Assembly (NCBI GenBank): GCA_036641735.1 | Contig: JAVWEG010000002.1 | Coordinates: 4,582-68,581, forward strand | Direction: 5' to 3' | Origin: JAGPHI01 sp036641735 | Lineage (GTDB): Bacteria > Bacillota > Clostridia > Oscillospirales > Ruminococcaceae | DNA: 64,000 nucleotides | In this document: positions 9,501 through 17,997 of the stretch, one piece after another | Layout of the letters: the number at the start of each line of letters is the position of its first letter | How positions within the stretch are numbered: position 1 is the first letter of the stretch | Notes under the pieces: generated by a model | The model's database searches: none | Seen by the model: the letters and a program-made list of their open reading frames with translations, nothing else | Told to the model about the DNA's origin: nothing | Translations under genes and position numbers: made by a program

Positions 9501-10023
9501 GCATATGGAGGCTGTAGGATATGATATGTACGTAAAGCTGCTGAATAAAGCTATTCAAGAGGCAAAGGGAGAAGTATCTGCGCCCGATAAGAGCGATTGC
9601 CTTATTGACGTTACACTTGATGCCTATATTCCCGAAAGCTATATCGCAGATGCATCGGGACGAATAGAAGCCTACAAGCGCATAGCGGCAATAGAAACAG
9701 ATATAGATGCAAGCGATGTGCTGGATGAGCTTATAGACCGTTACGGAGATGTGCCAAGCAGTGTGTCGGGGCTTGTGGATATCAGCCTTATTCGCGTGTC
9801 GGCGGCAAATCTTGGCATATATGAGATAAACCAAAAAAAGGATGCGCTTTTATTTTATTCAGACGCGCTCGACCTTGCCACCTTACGACCGCTACTTACA
9901 GCTTTTGGCTCAAGGGTGCTTGTAAACGCTTCGGGCAAGCCGTATCTTTCGGTAAGATTATTGCAAAACGAAACACCGATAGACTTAATGCGCCAAGTGT
10001 TTTCCAAAATGCAAAAAATATAA
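6580..10023 (+). CDS. mfd: Transcription-repair coupling factor
   Basis: 1147 residues, full length. Mfd displaces RNA polymerase stalled at DNA damage and recruits UvrA. Domains in order: a UvrB-like N-terminal module (about 20-330; 'GQFSVRGGIVDIF', 'RIEYWGDEIDTI'), the RNA-polymerase-interacting domain near 485-560 ('DYVVHQSHGIGVYTG..DYLKLQYDKGDTLYVP'), the RecG-like translocase with Walker A GDVGVGKTE (about 633-641), DEEQ (about 737-740), SATPIPRT and 'QIRGRVGRSGR', and the C-terminal autoinhibitory domain. AGGAG precedes ATG 6580. It ends the prs-pth cluster. Confidence 0.97.
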   Translation: MLDKILRETNEYKKLLSGIQGSIGTQALFGLPMSARAEIIAALCEDTKRSAIVVCANEADATRFAEDSAAFGANSEVYPARDFVLRAVDGQNHEYEYRRLEVMGNMVGGRTKLVAVSAEAALQLTMPRADFCENTLTVKPHTTMPVQELVNRLFAAGYLRRVKVEGQGQFSVRGGIVDIFAPDMKNPARIEYWGDEIDTIHSFDLETQRRSEEVKKIYISPAREVLFGDTNAAAQMLHKALDSAKVAEKALMETAMANDIEALMGGVMPSTMDKYLDIRYKKPDTILGYFDDPIIFVSDPSAVRDAAKAMSFRTNEEIKSLFEQGVLAAGLDKFYEDTSYLLHKIAKHHSIVCENFTRTIPDIKLSEIVNAAAHSLPAWSGEVSALIDDIKPLIEQKYAVAVLSGTHRAAASLAKDLTAAGIAAAVINKNSVLQHGLVGCCEGQLSAGMDYPFAKLAIFTSRRHKDTVKPKAKAKNKGLSSLDDIKSGDYVVHQSHGIGVYTGIQRLDLQGVVKDYLKLQYDKGDTLYVPVTQLDVISRYTAPGDGERVKLAKLGGVEWTKTKNRVRAATQEMAKELIELYAKRQQASGNAFPEDSDWQRDFETRFEYEETGDQLQSAAEIKRDMEKPHPMDRLLCGDVGVGKTEVALRAAFKCVMGGKQCAILVPTTILAWQHYNTLLSRMEAFPIKMGLLSRFRTAKQQKETIKGLNDGTVDIVVGTHRMLQKDIKFKDLGLVIVDEEQRFGVKDKEKLKGGFIGVDMLTLSATPIPRTLNMAMSGIRDMSTIEQPPFERRPIETYVMEYDENVVAEALRRELARGGQVYYLHNRVETIDLCAARVGAMVEGARVATAHGRMTEEQLSTVWQQLLDGDIDILVCTTIIETGVDVRNCNTLIIEDSDRMGLAQLYQIRGRVGRSGRKAYAYFTFRRDKVLTDIAAKRLSAIREFTSFGSGFHIAMRDLQIRGAGNVLGQSQHGHMEAVGYDMYVKLLNKAIQEAKGEVSAPDKSDCLIDVTLDAYIPESYIADASGRIEAYKRIAAIETDIDASDVLDELIDRYGDVPSSVSGLVDISLIRVSAANLGIYEINQKKDALLFYSDALDLATLRPLLTAFGSRVLVNASGKPYLSVRLLQNETPIDLMRQVFSKMQKI

Positions 10024-10029
10024 AAAATT

Positions 10030-10076
10030 AAACCCTCGGCAAAATATCGCTTTTAAAGTGATATTGCCGAGGGTTT
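10030..10076. terminator. Bidirectional terminator between mfd and the MATE gene
   Basis: AAACCCTCGGC (10030-10040) pairs with GCCGAGGGTTT (10066-10076). An inner AATATCGC/GTGATATT helix extends the stem. Confidence 0.85.
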
Positions 10077-10087
10077 AATATTCGATT

Positions 10088-11491
10088 TTACAGCCTGTGT
10101 GCCATCATCCATTTGCCTTTTTTGAGGCGATATAAAAAGATTATCCCGCGCACGCACAATTCCGCGCACATTGCAAGCCATACACCTATCAGCCCTACGC
10201 GCGGTGCTAATAGTATAGATGCTGTAATGCGCACCCCCCACATACTTACAAGATTGATGTAAAACGGCACCTTGCTGTCGCCTGCTCCGCGAAGCGCGCC
10301 TGTAGCTACTATAGATGCGGCAAAAAGCGGCTGCGCAAAGGCTTCTATCCGCAGTACTTTAGCGCCTAGCGCTATTACTTCGCTATCGGGTGTAAATAAA
10401 GCAATAAGCTGTGGCGCAAAAGCAAAGAGCAATATGCCTGTGCCTGTCATAAATAAAATACCGAGCTTTGTGGATTTAAAAGCGAAGCGCACCGCTAAAT
10501 CGTCTCGTCGTGCGCCAATTGCCTGCCCTACGAGCGTAGTGGCGGCAGCGGCAATGCCATATGCAGGAAGATAGCTTAAAGCCTCCGCCGTCACGGCAAG
10601 ATGATTAGCCGCAATGCTCACAGTGCCAAGCTTTGCTATCAGCACAGTTATCACTATTTGTGCAATAGAAAGTGTAGCGCGCTCCAGTGCCACAGGCACA
10701 CCTATTTTGCAAGCATTATTAAGGCAAGCTTTGGTAAAACGGTATTTATCGCGCAGCTTTACACGTACTTGAGTGTTTTTGGTAAATATTATAATAAGTA
10801 ACAATATTGCCACCACAAAGATTGCAAGTGCGCTGCCAAGCGCCGCCCCTGCTACGCCAAGCCCTGCGCCGTACATTGTAAAGCTGATAGAGCCGATATT
10901 TATTACGCGTGTGGGATATATTAAAATGGCATTAAATACTACATCGAGTGCGCACAATAATAAATTAAGGCGCATAGGGGTTTTGGTATCACCTGTGCAG
11001 CGCAATATGCCTGCGAGCAAATTTTCCGTAAGTAAAAACGGCATAGATAGCCCTACTATTGCAAAATATTTGCCTGCGTTTTCGGCAATTATTCCGCTTG
11101 CACCCAATATTGAGGGCAATGAAAAGGATAAGCCAAAGGCAAGCGCCGCAAGTATCAGCCCAAATACAAGATTAAACAAAAGCGCTTGTCTCGTAACGTC
11201 TTTTGCATCATTGTCTCTGCGCGCACCGAGCATTTGCGCTACCTGCACGGAAAACCCTACACCTGCCGCCGCCAAAAATCCATTAAATAACCATACAGTT
11301 GTGGTGACAAGCCCTATAGAGGCAGTGGCATCTGCACCAAGCACACCCACCATAGCGGTGTCTATATATTGCATCATCGTTATCATTATCTGCTCTATAA
11401 TACTTGGCCACGCAAGGCTTATCACAAGGCGAGTTTCCTCGCTGTGTGTCATTGGCGTGTCGCTGTGGATAAGGTCTGTAAGCATTGCCAT
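10088..11491 (-). CDS. MATE family efflux transporter
   Basis: 467 residues with twelve hydrophobic segments in two pseudo-symmetric halves. The first half has 'SLAWPSIIEQIMITMMQYIDTAMVGVLG', the classic MATE TM1/TM2 signature; the second starts near 'IGVPVALERATLSIAQIVI'. It probably exports a drug or cationic metabolite in exchange for Na+ or H+; the substrate cannot be read. The ATG at 11491 is preferred over a TTG at 11503 because the TTG codon itself overlaps the GGAG ribosome binding site. The gene stands alone, ending at the terminator shared with mfd. Confidence 0.92.
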   Translation of the reverse strand: MAMLTDLIHSDTPMTHSEETRLVISLAWPSIIEQIMITMMQYIDTAMVGVLGADATASIGLVTTTVWLFNGFLAAAGVGFSVQVAQMLGARRDNDAKDVTRQALLFNLVFGLILAALAFGLSFSLPSILGASGIIAENAGKYFAIVGLSMPFLLTENLLAGILRCTGDTKTPMRLNLLLCALDVVFNAILIYPTRVINIGSISFTMYGAGLGVAGAALGSALAIFVVAILLLIIIFTKNTQVRVKLRDKYRFTKACLNNACKIGVPVALERATLSIAQIVITVLIAKLGTVSIAANHLAVTAEALSYLPAYGIAAAATTLVGQAIGARRDDLAVRFAFKSTKLGILFMTGTGILLFAFAPQLIALFTPDSEVIALGAKVLRIEAFAQPLFAASIVATGALRGAGDSKVPFYINLVSMWGVRITASILLAPRVGLIGVWLAMCAELCVRGIIFLYRLKKGKWMMAHRL

Positions 11492-11589
11492 AAGGTTCTC
11501 CAAACATTAAATAATTATGTAAAATATATTGTACATCTTTTTGCGAATTATGGCAATTAAAGGAGAGAACATTTTTTATTTGCAAACAA

Positions 11590-11627
11590 AAGCGCTATAA
11601 CAAATGCCTTGCATTGCCATAGCGCTT
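11590..11627 (-). terminator. Terminator of the HU gene
   Basis: AAGCGCTAT (11590-11598) pairs with ATAGCGCTT (11619-11627). Read on the minus strand it is followed by TTTGTTTG. Confidence 0.75.
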
Positions 11628-11643
11628 AAAAAATTATTTTCTA

Positions 11644-11916
11644 TTAATTGAGTGCATCCTTTAGCTGTTTGCTTGCTTTAAATACAGGCGCTTTGTGAGC
11701 AGGTATTGTGATAGGTGCTTTTGTGCGAGGATTTAGTCCGCTATGGCCTACGCGGTCTTTTGTTTCAAAAGCGCCAAAGCCGACAAGCTGTACCTTGCCC
11801 TCGGTTTTCAAGGTCTCGGCAATAGTGGTAAGTGCTGTTTCAATTGTAAGCTCTGTTTCTTTACGGCTTGCTCCTGTTTTTTTGGCAACAGCGGCAATAA
11901 GTTGTTTTTTATTCAT
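11644..11916 (-). CDS. hup: HU-family histone-like DNA-binding protein
   Basis: 90 residues, exactly HU length. 'MNKKQLIAAVAKKTGASRKETELTIETAL' forms the helical dimerisation part. 'VQLVGFGAFETKDRVGHSGLNPRTKAPITIPAHKAPVFKASKQLKDAL' contains the flexible DNA-binding arm with the RxGxNPxT-type proline tip (here LNPRTK). It bends and compacts DNA as a homodimer. The Shine-Dalgarno AAGGAG lies eight nt before the ATG. It has its own promoter and terminator, as expected for an abundant nucleoid protein. Confidence 0.97.
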   Translation of the reverse strand: MNKKQLIAAVAKKTGASRKETELTIETALTTIAETLKTEGKVQLVGFGAFETKDRVGHSGLNPRTKAPITIPAHKAPVFKASKQLKDALN

Positions 11917-11959
11917 AGTAATTTCTCCTTTTTATTTTGTAGGCAATCGCCTTACTTAT

Positions 11960-11988
11960 ATTATCTCACTATAGGCTTAGTTTAGCAA
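11960..11988 (-). promoter_or_regulatory. Putative hup promoter
   Basis: Minus strand: -35 TTGCTA (11983-11988), 17-bp spacer, -10 GATAAT (11960-11965), 44 nt upstream of the start codon. Confidence 0.5.
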
Positions 11989-12049
11989 AATTCAGCCGAA
12001 TATGATATACAATGTTCTAAAATGGCTTTTTTTTGATGTAAAACGCTAA

Positions 12050-12090
12050 AATGCGCTGTAAATTGCATAAAAAGCAATCCACAGCGCATT
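12050..12090 (-). terminator. Terminator of the maltodextrin operon
   Basis: AATGCGCTGT (12050-12059) pairs with ACAGCGCATT (12081-12090), with an inner ATTGC/GCAAT helix. Read on the minus strand it is followed by TTTAGCGTTTT. Confidence 0.78.
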
Positions 12091-12102
12091 ACTAACGTTT
12101 AT

Positions 12103-13569
12103 TTATCTGCCATAAAGTTTTGTGATTTTGCTTATTTGCAATGCCAATACATCGGTGAGAACATTTTGAGATACTCTCCATACCCAGTTGCCTCCGAGCG
12201 TAGATGGGGTATTTATGCGTGCCGATTTGCCTAGCTGCAAATAATCTTGCAGCATTATTATCGCAGTATCCGATACACTCATAAGTGCAGCTCTGATAAA
12301 TGCAGGGGTAAGGCTGCCTGCGGCAGTGCCAAGATATCTGCGCGCAAAGCGCACGTCACCGTGTGGAGCTGTTTTTTGCCAGTCCTCCGTGGTGGTATTG
12401 TCGTGTGTGCCTGTATATACTATGGAATTGCGCACATAATTGTGCGGCAGATAATCTGAGTCCTCACGGGAATCAAAAGCAAATTGCAGTACCTTCATTC
12501 CCGGATATCCGCTAAAATCCAATAGCTCACGCACACCATCGGTGAGAAATCCTAAATCCTCGGCGATTATATTAAGGTTTGGCAATGCGGTTTTCAGTGC
12601 GCCGATAAAGTCTTTGGACGGGCCTTGTATCCATTCGCCGTGTTTGGCATCCTTAGCATCTGCCTTGATGGCATAATATCCTTCAAATCCTCTGAAATGG
12701 TCTATCCTTACTACATCATACACACTGCTTGCGTATTGCATACGGCGCAGCCACCACGCATAATGAGTATCCTTATGATACTGCCAATTATAAAGCGGAT
12801 TGCCCCATAGCTGACCGCTTGCGGAAAAGCCGTCAGGCGGACAGCCTGCCACATAAGTCATTTCGCCTTTTTCATTTACGCAAAACATTTCGCTGTGCGC
12901 CCAAAGCTCGCTAGAGTCGGGAGACACATAAATAGGAATATCACCGATAATGGATATATCGTTTTCGTGAGCATAGCTGATAAGACGTTTCCATTGCACG
13001 CTAAATAAATATTGCAGTACGCATATTGTGCGCATTTCATCTTTACAGCGCAAGCGTGCATTATTAAGGGCATTTTCGTCACGTGTGCGTATATCGTCGT
13101 CCCATAATGTAAACGATACCATATTATTTTCGGCTTTTAAAGCCATAAACAAGCTATAATCATCTAGCCAGTCACTATTGGCATTGCAAAATTCCTTATA
13201 TTCATTTGAAGAGGTGTCGAAGCGCGCGGCGGCTTTAGCAAGCAGTGCGTTTCTTGTGGTAAAAAGCCGCCCGTAATTAACGCGCACATCATCGTCACCG
13301 TATATTGCACTGTCACGCTCATCTTTCGTTAAAAGCCCCTCGGTATAAAGTATATCAAGGTCGATAAAATACGGATTAGATGCAAAAGCCGAAAAGCTTT
13401 GATACGGGCTGTCGCCATAGCCAGTAGGGCCTATGGGCAATATCTGCCAATAACGCTGCTTTGCTTTATGCAAAAAATCCACAAAATCGTAAGCCCCTTT
13501 ACCGAGGCTGCCTATTCCATAAGGACAAGGCAAAGACGATATCGGCAATAATATACCGCTGCTACGCAT
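12103..13569 (-). CDS. malQ: 4-alpha-glucanotransferase (amylomaltase, GH77)
   Basis: 488 residues. It transfers alpha-1,4-glucan segments between maltodextrins and releases glucose, inside the cell. The start has the GH77 pattern 'GILLPISSLPCPYGIGSLGKGAYDFVDFLHKAKQRYWQILPIGPTG'. Active-site landmarks follow in order: 'VRIDHFRGF' (nucleophile Asp), 'IIAEDLG' (acid/base Glu) and 'YTGTHDNTTT' (transition-state Asp). ATG 13569 is preferred over the TTG two codons earlier; GGTGGA lies upstream. It is the last gene of the ABC transporter operon, 28 nt after the second permease, which is the main reason to think the transporter carries maltodextrins. Confidence 0.95.
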   Translation of the reverse strand: MRSSGILLPISSLPCPYGIGSLGKGAYDFVDFLHKAKQRYWQILPIGPTGYGDSPYQSFSAFASNPYFIDLDILYTEGLLTKDERDSAIYGDDDVRVNYGRLFTTRNALLAKAAARFDTSSNEYKEFCNANSDWLDDYSLFMALKAENNMVSFTLWDDDIRTRDENALNNARLRCKDEMRTICVLQYLFSVQWKRLISYAHENDISIIGDIPIYVSPDSSELWAHSEMFCVNEKGEMTYVAGCPPDGFSASGQLWGNPLYNWQYHKDTHYAWWLRRMQYASSVYDVVRIDHFRGFEGYYAIKADAKDAKHGEWIQGPSKDFIGALKTALPNLNIIAEDLGFLTDGVRELLDFSGYPGMKVLQFAFDSREDSDYLPHNYVRNSIVYTGTHDNTTTEDWQKTAPHGDVRFARRYLGTAAGSLTPAFIRAALMSVSDTAIIMLQDYLQLGKSARINTPSTLGGNWVWRVSQNVLTDVLALQISKITKLYGR

Positions 13570-13597
13570 ATGCAATCCACCATTCCAAGTTTACTTT

Positions 13598-14440
13598 TTA
13601 TCCCTTTACCGCTCCTGCGATAACACCCTTAATAATATATTTTTGGCACGAGAGATAGAAGATTACTATCGGAATTATCGCAAGCACCAGCATAGCCATT
13701 AAGGCTCCCATATTTTTGTCTCCGTAGCTGCCCATTAATACACCCTGTACAGCAACAGGTATGGTTTTGTAATCGTTGCCTATTACAAGAGCAGGTAACA
13801 GATAATCGTTCCATACCCACATTGCATTTAATATTGCCACTGTAATGGCAGTAGGCTTTAATATAGGCAATACCACTTTAAAAAATAACTGCAACGGATT
13901 GCAGCCGTCTATAGTGGCGGCTTCTTCTATTTCTATTGGAATACTCTTTACAAAGCCCGACAGCATAAATATCGATAATCCGCACCCAAATCCAAGATAC
14001 ACAGGCAGCATACCTATTAGATTATCAAGATGAAGAATATTTGTAATCTTCACCATTGGAAACATTACCATCTGAAACGGCACTATCATAGAGAATACAA
14101 ACATATAATAAAGCAAGCTTGTAAATTTGCTCTTAACCCTTATTATAAACCAAGCCGTCATACAAGTAAACAGTACAATCAATAAAACACTGCCCACAGT
14201 AAGAAAAGTAGAGTAAAAAAACGCTAAATGGAATTTACTTTTGGTAAAACCAAACACATAGTTTTGCAATCCTGCAAAGGTTTCACTGTTTGGCAAAGCA
14301 AAAGGCGCTGATGAAATATAAAGCTTGCCCTTAAAAGAGTTTATTAAAACAATAAATATCGGATAAAGAAAAGCGAGCGATAAAAGTGTAAGCAATGCTA
14401 CTGTAATAGCATCACCTATCTTATTTTTCTTTTGTACCAT
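13598..14440 (-). CDS. Carbohydrate ABC transporter permease (MalG type)
   Basis: 280 residues with six hydrophobic segments. The cytoplasmic EAA loop that docks the ATPase is clear: 'EIEEAATIDGCNPLQLFFKVVLPILKP' near residues 165-190. The N-terminus 'AITVALLTLLSLAFLYPIFIVLINSFKG' and the C-terminal 'YIIKGVIAGAVKG' are typical of the MalG/CUT1 group. Its ATG overlaps the stop of the preceding permease by one base, so translation is coupled. No ATPase gene is in the operon; CUT1 systems in Firmicutes usually share one MsmX-type ATPase encoded elsewhere. Confidence 0.93.
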   Translation of the reverse strand: MVQKKNKIGDAITVALLTLLSLAFLYPIFIVLINSFKGKLYISSAPFALPNSETFAGLQNYVFGFTKSKFHLAFFYSTFLTVGSVLLIVLFTCMTAWFIIRVKSKFTSLLYYMFVFSMIVPFQMVMFPMVKITNILHLDNLIGMLPVYLGFGCGLSIFMLSGFVKSIPIEIEEAATIDGCNPLQLFFKVVLPILKPTAITVAILNAMWVWNDYLLPALVIGNDYKTIPVAVQGVLMGSYGDKNMGALMAMLVLAIIPIVIFYLSCQKYIIKGVIAGAVKG

Positions 14441-15285
14441 CAGCTTTCCACCTCCTTATCGCGTGTAGCACGTAGCTGCACAAACGCTATTATTGCCACT
14501 AATATAAAGAATACCACGGCTTTTGCTTGCCCTACACCCTCCCAGCCGTTGCGCCCGTAAAAGGTATTGTAAATATCAAGTGCCAGGGTTTGCGTTTGCT
14601 TGCTCGGCGCTCCGCCTGTAAGTGCAAATACTTGGTCAAACATTTTAAACGAATTTGTCAGCGTGAGGAACATACATATTGTCACACTGGACATCACCAT
14701 AGGTATAGTAATGTTTTTAAGTACCTGCCACGAGCTTGCGCCGTCTATGCGCGCCGCTTCCACAAGGTCTGTGGGTATGTTTTGTAAGCCAGCTACATAT
14801 ATAATCATCATATAGCCTATCAGCTGCCAGTTTGTAAGTATTACAAGCCCCCAAAATCCGTATTTTGCGGAAAAAGTAATATCTACACCAAACTTTAGTA
14901 ATACACCATTTATCATTATCTGCCAAATATATCCAAGTACTATACCGCCGATAAGGTTTGGCATAAAGAATACAGTGCGAAATGCGTTAGTGCCTTTTAG
15001 CCCTTTAGTAAGGAGCAGTGCAAGGCAAAATGCAAAAAAGTTGATAGTAATAACAGCTACTACCGTAAATATAGCTGTGAATACAAGTGCGTGCAGAAAA
15101 TCCGCATCTTGCGTAAACGCTCGTTTGTAATTGTTAATACCTACAAATTTAGCATTAGTGACAGTGGTAAATTTGCAAAATGACAACCATACACCCATAA
15201 TAAACGGCGCCACAAAGGCGATAATAAATGCAATGAGTGTAGGAAGTACGAATATCGGGAAATATTTTTTCAATGTTTTTTGCAC
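14440..15285 (-). CDS. Carbohydrate ABC transporter permease (MalF type)
   Basis: 281 residues with six membrane segments and the EAA loop 'DLVEAARIDGASSWQVLKNITIPMV'. GTG at 15285 is taken as the start because AAAGGAGG lies seven nt before it; an in-frame codon at 15330 has no ribosome binding site and would put this Shine-Dalgarno sequence inside the gene. It pairs with the next permease to form the membrane channel. It is separated from the binding-protein gene by two strong hairpins, which probably lower permease expression relative to binding protein. Confidence 0.93.
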   Translation of the reverse strand: MQKTLKKYFPIFVLPTLIAFIIAFVAPFIMGVWLSFCKFTTVTNAKFVGINNYKRAFTQDADFLHALVFTAIFTVVAVITINFFAFCLALLLTKGLKGTNAFRTVFFMPNLIGGIVLGYIWQIMINGVLLKFGVDITFSAKYGFWGLVILTNWQLIGYMMIIYVAGLQNIPTDLVEAARIDGASSWQVLKNITIPMVMSSVTICMFLTLTNSFKMFDQVFALTGGAPSKQTQTLALDIYNTFYGRNGWEGVGQAKAVVFFILVAIIAFVQLRATRDKEVES

Positions 15286-15332
15286 TTTGCTTCCTCCTTT
15301 ATAATGTACGCATACTTTTATAATATTCAAAA

Positions 15333-15380
15333 CTTGTCGAGGCGGCTGTAAGCTTGCTTGTTTACAGCCGCCTCGACAAG
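15333..15380 (-). terminator. Strong hairpin between binding protein and permeases (proximal to permeases)
   Basis: A perfect 19-bp stem (15333-15351 with 15362-15380) and a 10-nt loop. On the minus strand it is followed by TTTTG. It lies inside the operon, so it most likely gives partial termination or protects the upstream message. Confidence 0.75.
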
Positions 15381-15419
15381 CCTTGCGGCTTGCCGTATGC
15401 GCACGCTGCGCGTAAAATC

Positions 15420-15481
15420 AAAATGCGGTGGGTACACAGCGGCATTAATACTTAATTGCCCTTGTCGCCCACCGCCATTTT
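15420..15481 (-). terminator. Second intercistronic hairpin after the binding-protein gene
   Basis: AAAATGCGGTGGG (15420-15432) pairs with CCCACCGCCATTTT (15468-15481), with a one-base bulge and a 35-nt loop. It sits just past the binding-protein stop codon and is followed on the minus strand by TTTTGATTTT. Confidence 0.6.
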
Positions 15482-15495
15482 ATAATGCTATTGTA

Positions 15496-16884
15496 TTATT
15501 GTGCGTTTTGTTTTTCTGTTTTCCAGTCGGAAACTACGCTCTTTGATACAGCTTCCCAATCTGTTTTGCCCTGTGCATATTCAAGTAATTTTGCACCGAA
15601 ATTGTCTTTGAATGTTTGGCTTGGGAAAATAGTGAAGTTCCACGGCACATTGTTGATGTCCGTCTTGGCACTCCAAGCAAGCACGTCCTGTGCAAGAGGA
15701 TCAGTGGGCTTATCAGCATCTGTAAATGTATCAAAAGGTGCGATAAATCCTAAATCCTTAGTAACAAATGCTTTACCGGCAGGATCAGTGTAAAGCCAAG
15801 TTAAGAAATCGATAGAAGCTTTCTGATCTTCAGGCTTTGCGTTTTTGTTAATGCAGAAGAAGTTTTCTGTGCCAATGCAAAGGCCTTGCTTTTCTTCGCC
15901 CTTAAAGCCCATATACAAAGGCATAAATTTAACGTCCTCAGGCTTTACCACGTTGCCGTCTGTGCCTGATACTTGACCATAAGCCCAGTTGCCGTTTTGT
16001 ACCATTGCACATTTGCCAAGTGCAAACTCAGCCATAGAATCATTTACAGTTTTAGAGCCTGTAAGCTTTTTGTCTACTGTAGAATTTGTAAGATATAAAT
16101 CAAACAAATTTTTAAAGTTTTCACTGCCGCTAAACTTAATTTCGGCTGTTGCAGCTGAGTCCTTTAGGTCTACCTTGTTTTCTGTAAACTCATAGAATAC
16201 AGGTACGTTAGCGGTATGTGTCTGCCAGCGCCAATCTTCGCCCTTAGCAAGAGAAGTAGAAGCGAATACGCCGTCTATGCCGAGGTCTTTTTTCATTGCC
16301 TGCATATCATCGGTTACTTCCTTTAGCTTGGCAAATGAATTAATTTCGTCTATAGATTTTGCCTTAGGTGCTTTAGTAGCAAAATATTTTTGCATAATAG
16401 CGTTGTTATAGATGATGCCGTAGCCCTCTATAGCGAACGGAATACCATAAACGCCTTCGCCCTCTGTGATGGCGATGCTCTTATCCATAAGATGCTTGTA
16501 GATTTCTGTGCCTGATAAATCAGCGCAATAATCTTTCCAAGCTGCATATCCTACAGGCCCGTTAATTTGGAATATTGTAGGAGCATCGGATTTTGCAATT
16601 TCGCCCTTTAGCTGCTGCTCATATGTGCCTGCGGCGGCTGTTACTACTTTTACAGGTACTCCGGTAGCTTTTGTGTACTCGCCTGCAATTTTCTGATATT
16701 GTTCGTCTTGCTCAGGCTTAAAGTTGTAAAAATACACATTGCCTTTTGCTTCGGGTGCAGCGGAGCTGACAGGTGTGCTGGCAGGAGTAGAAGCAGCAGG
16801 TGTAGACGACGGTGCTTTTTCTCCACAGGACGCAAGCCCGACAGCCATTGTTAATGCAAGAATAAGTGATAATGCCTTTTTCAT
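15496..16884 (-). CDS. Sugar ABC transporter substrate-binding lipoprotein
   Basis: 462 residues. 'MKKALSLILALTMAVGLASC' is a lipoprotein signal; Cys20 would be lipidated. A Ser/Thr/Pro/Ala-rich tether (about 23-45) then leads into an extracellular binding-protein fold of the family-1 (MalE/UgpB) type: 'YFYNFKPEQDEQYQKIAGEYTKATGVPVKVV', 'GIPFAIEGYGIIYNNAIM'. AGGAGG lies six nt before the ATG. It captures sugar for the two downstream permeases. The partner malQ suggests maltodextrin, but the ligand cannot be read from the sequence. Confidence 0.92.
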   Translation of the reverse strand: MKKALSLILALTMAVGLASCGEKAPSSTPAASTPASTPVSSAAPEAKGNVYFYNFKPEQDEQYQKIAGEYTKATGVPVKVVTAAAGTYEQQLKGEIAKSDAPTIFQINGPVGYAAWKDYCADLSGTEIYKHLMDKSIAITEGEGVYGIPFAIEGYGIIYNNAIMQKYFATKAPKAKSIDEINSFAKLKEVTDDMQAMKKDLGIDGVFASTSLAKGEDWRWQTHTANVPVFYEFTENKVDLKDSAATAEIKFSGSENFKNLFDLYLTNSTVDKKLTGSKTVNDSMAEFALGKCAMVQNGNWAYGQVSGTDGNVVKPEDVKFMPLYMGFKGEEKQGLCIGTENFFCINKNAKPEDQKASIDFLTWLYTDPAGKAFVTKDLGFIAPFDTFTDADKPTDPLAQDVLAWSAKTDINNVPWNFTIFPSQTFKDNFGAKLLEYAQGKTDWEAVSKSVVSDWKTEKQNAQ

Positions 16885-16961
16885 ATTTGTCCTCCTAAAT
16901 ATATTGCGCTTTCAAAAAGAAAGCTTTTTATCATCAAGCGAAGTATTCGCCGGATTTCGTA

Positions 16962-17966
16962 TTAATGGCAAGTGATTACACTCTCACCCTCTATTAAGGT
17001 GCTTGGAAGTATAATATTGCGTGCAGGGGTGTTCTTTTCTATATGAGATAAAAGTAAAGCTACGCTGTTTTTTGCTATGTCGCTTTGCGGCTGGCGGATA
17101 GTGGTGAGCGAGGGGGTAAGATAATCGGCAAGCTCTATACCGTCAAATCCGATTACTGAGATATCATCAGGCACGGTAAGCTTTGCATCGTGTATGGCGC
17201 GCATCGCGCCTACTGCCATAATATCAGACATCGCAAATATTGCCGTAATGTCTTTTTTGCGTGAAATAAGCTTTTGTGTAGCTCTGTATGCAGAGCCGTA
17301 ATTGTAATTAGCCTTTTGATAATAGTCCTCGTTAAAAACGAGACCTGCGGTTTTATAAGCATCGCAGCAGCCTTCATAACGTAAAGCACTGATATACGAT
17401 AGCTCTCGTCTGCCGCCAAGTACACCGATATTGCGATGACCTTTGTGTAAAAGATAGCTTATTGCTTCACAAGCGGCCTTGCTGTCATCTATGCCCACGC
17501 AGGATAAATTATCAAACTCAAGCTCTTTAGAAGTGGTGGTGGCAAGCACGCAAGGCAGCTCTATTGAGCAAAAATGCTGCTTAAAGGTGGAGATATTGCC
17601 TCCGAGAAATATTAGCCCAAGAGGTTTTTTTTCAAGGCAAATTCGTTTAGCTGCCTGCACCTCATCTTGCTCTTCATCTACATAATGTACAGAAGCTGTA
17701 TATCCGTCTTCCTGTATTAAACTTTGCAGCTGTTCTATTATAGCTGCAAAAAACATATTAAATGCACCTTTTACCACGATGGCTATGCTTTTACTGCTTT
17801 GTGCTTTTAATTGGCGCGCATTATTGTTTGGTACAAACTTATGCTTTGCCACAACCTCGTTTATTTTATCCTTGGTTTCACGGCTTACGTCGGGGTGATT
17901 ATTGAGCGCACGCGATACTGTGGACACCGCATATCCCGATTCGCGAGCTATGTCTTTAATAGTCAT
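16962..17966 (-). CDS. LacI-family transcriptional regulator
   Basis: 334 residues. The first 22 residues hold the LacI helix-turn-helix 'TIKDIARESGYAVSTVSRALNN' and hinge region 'VPNNNARQLKAQSS'. The rest is a periplasmic-binding-protein-like sugar-sensing core ('IGVLGG', 'IFAMSDIMAVGAMRAIHD', 'ISVIGFDGIELADYL'). It is the first gene of the maltodextrin operon, 77 nt ahead of the binding-protein gene in the same direction. The triple 12-bp operator just upstream implies autoregulation together with the transport genes. Confidence 0.94.
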   Translation of the reverse strand: MTIKDIARESGYAVSTVSRALNNHPDVSRETKDKINEVVAKHKFVPNNNARQLKAQSSKSIAIVVKGAFNMFFAAIIEQLQSLIQEDGYTASVHYVDEEQDEVQAAKRICLEKKPLGLIFLGGNISTFKQHFCSIELPCVLATTTSKELEFDNLSCVGIDDSKAACEAISYLLHKGHRNIGVLGGRRELSYISALRYEGCCDAYKTAGLVFNEDYYQKANYNYGSAYRATQKLISRKKDITAIFAMSDIMAVGAMRAIHDAKLTVPDDISVIGFDGIELADYLTPSLTTIRQPQSDIAKNSVALLLSHIEKNTPARNIILPSTLIEGESVITCH

Positions 17967-17997
17967 TTACATTACCTCAAATCCACAGCGCATTTTT

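Noticed and set aside
16908..16924. GCTTTC-N5-GAAAGC stem between lacI and the binding-protein gene
   Set aside because: The T run follows it on the plus strand, but the operon is read on the minus strand, so it is not a terminator for lacI. The stem is only six pairs.
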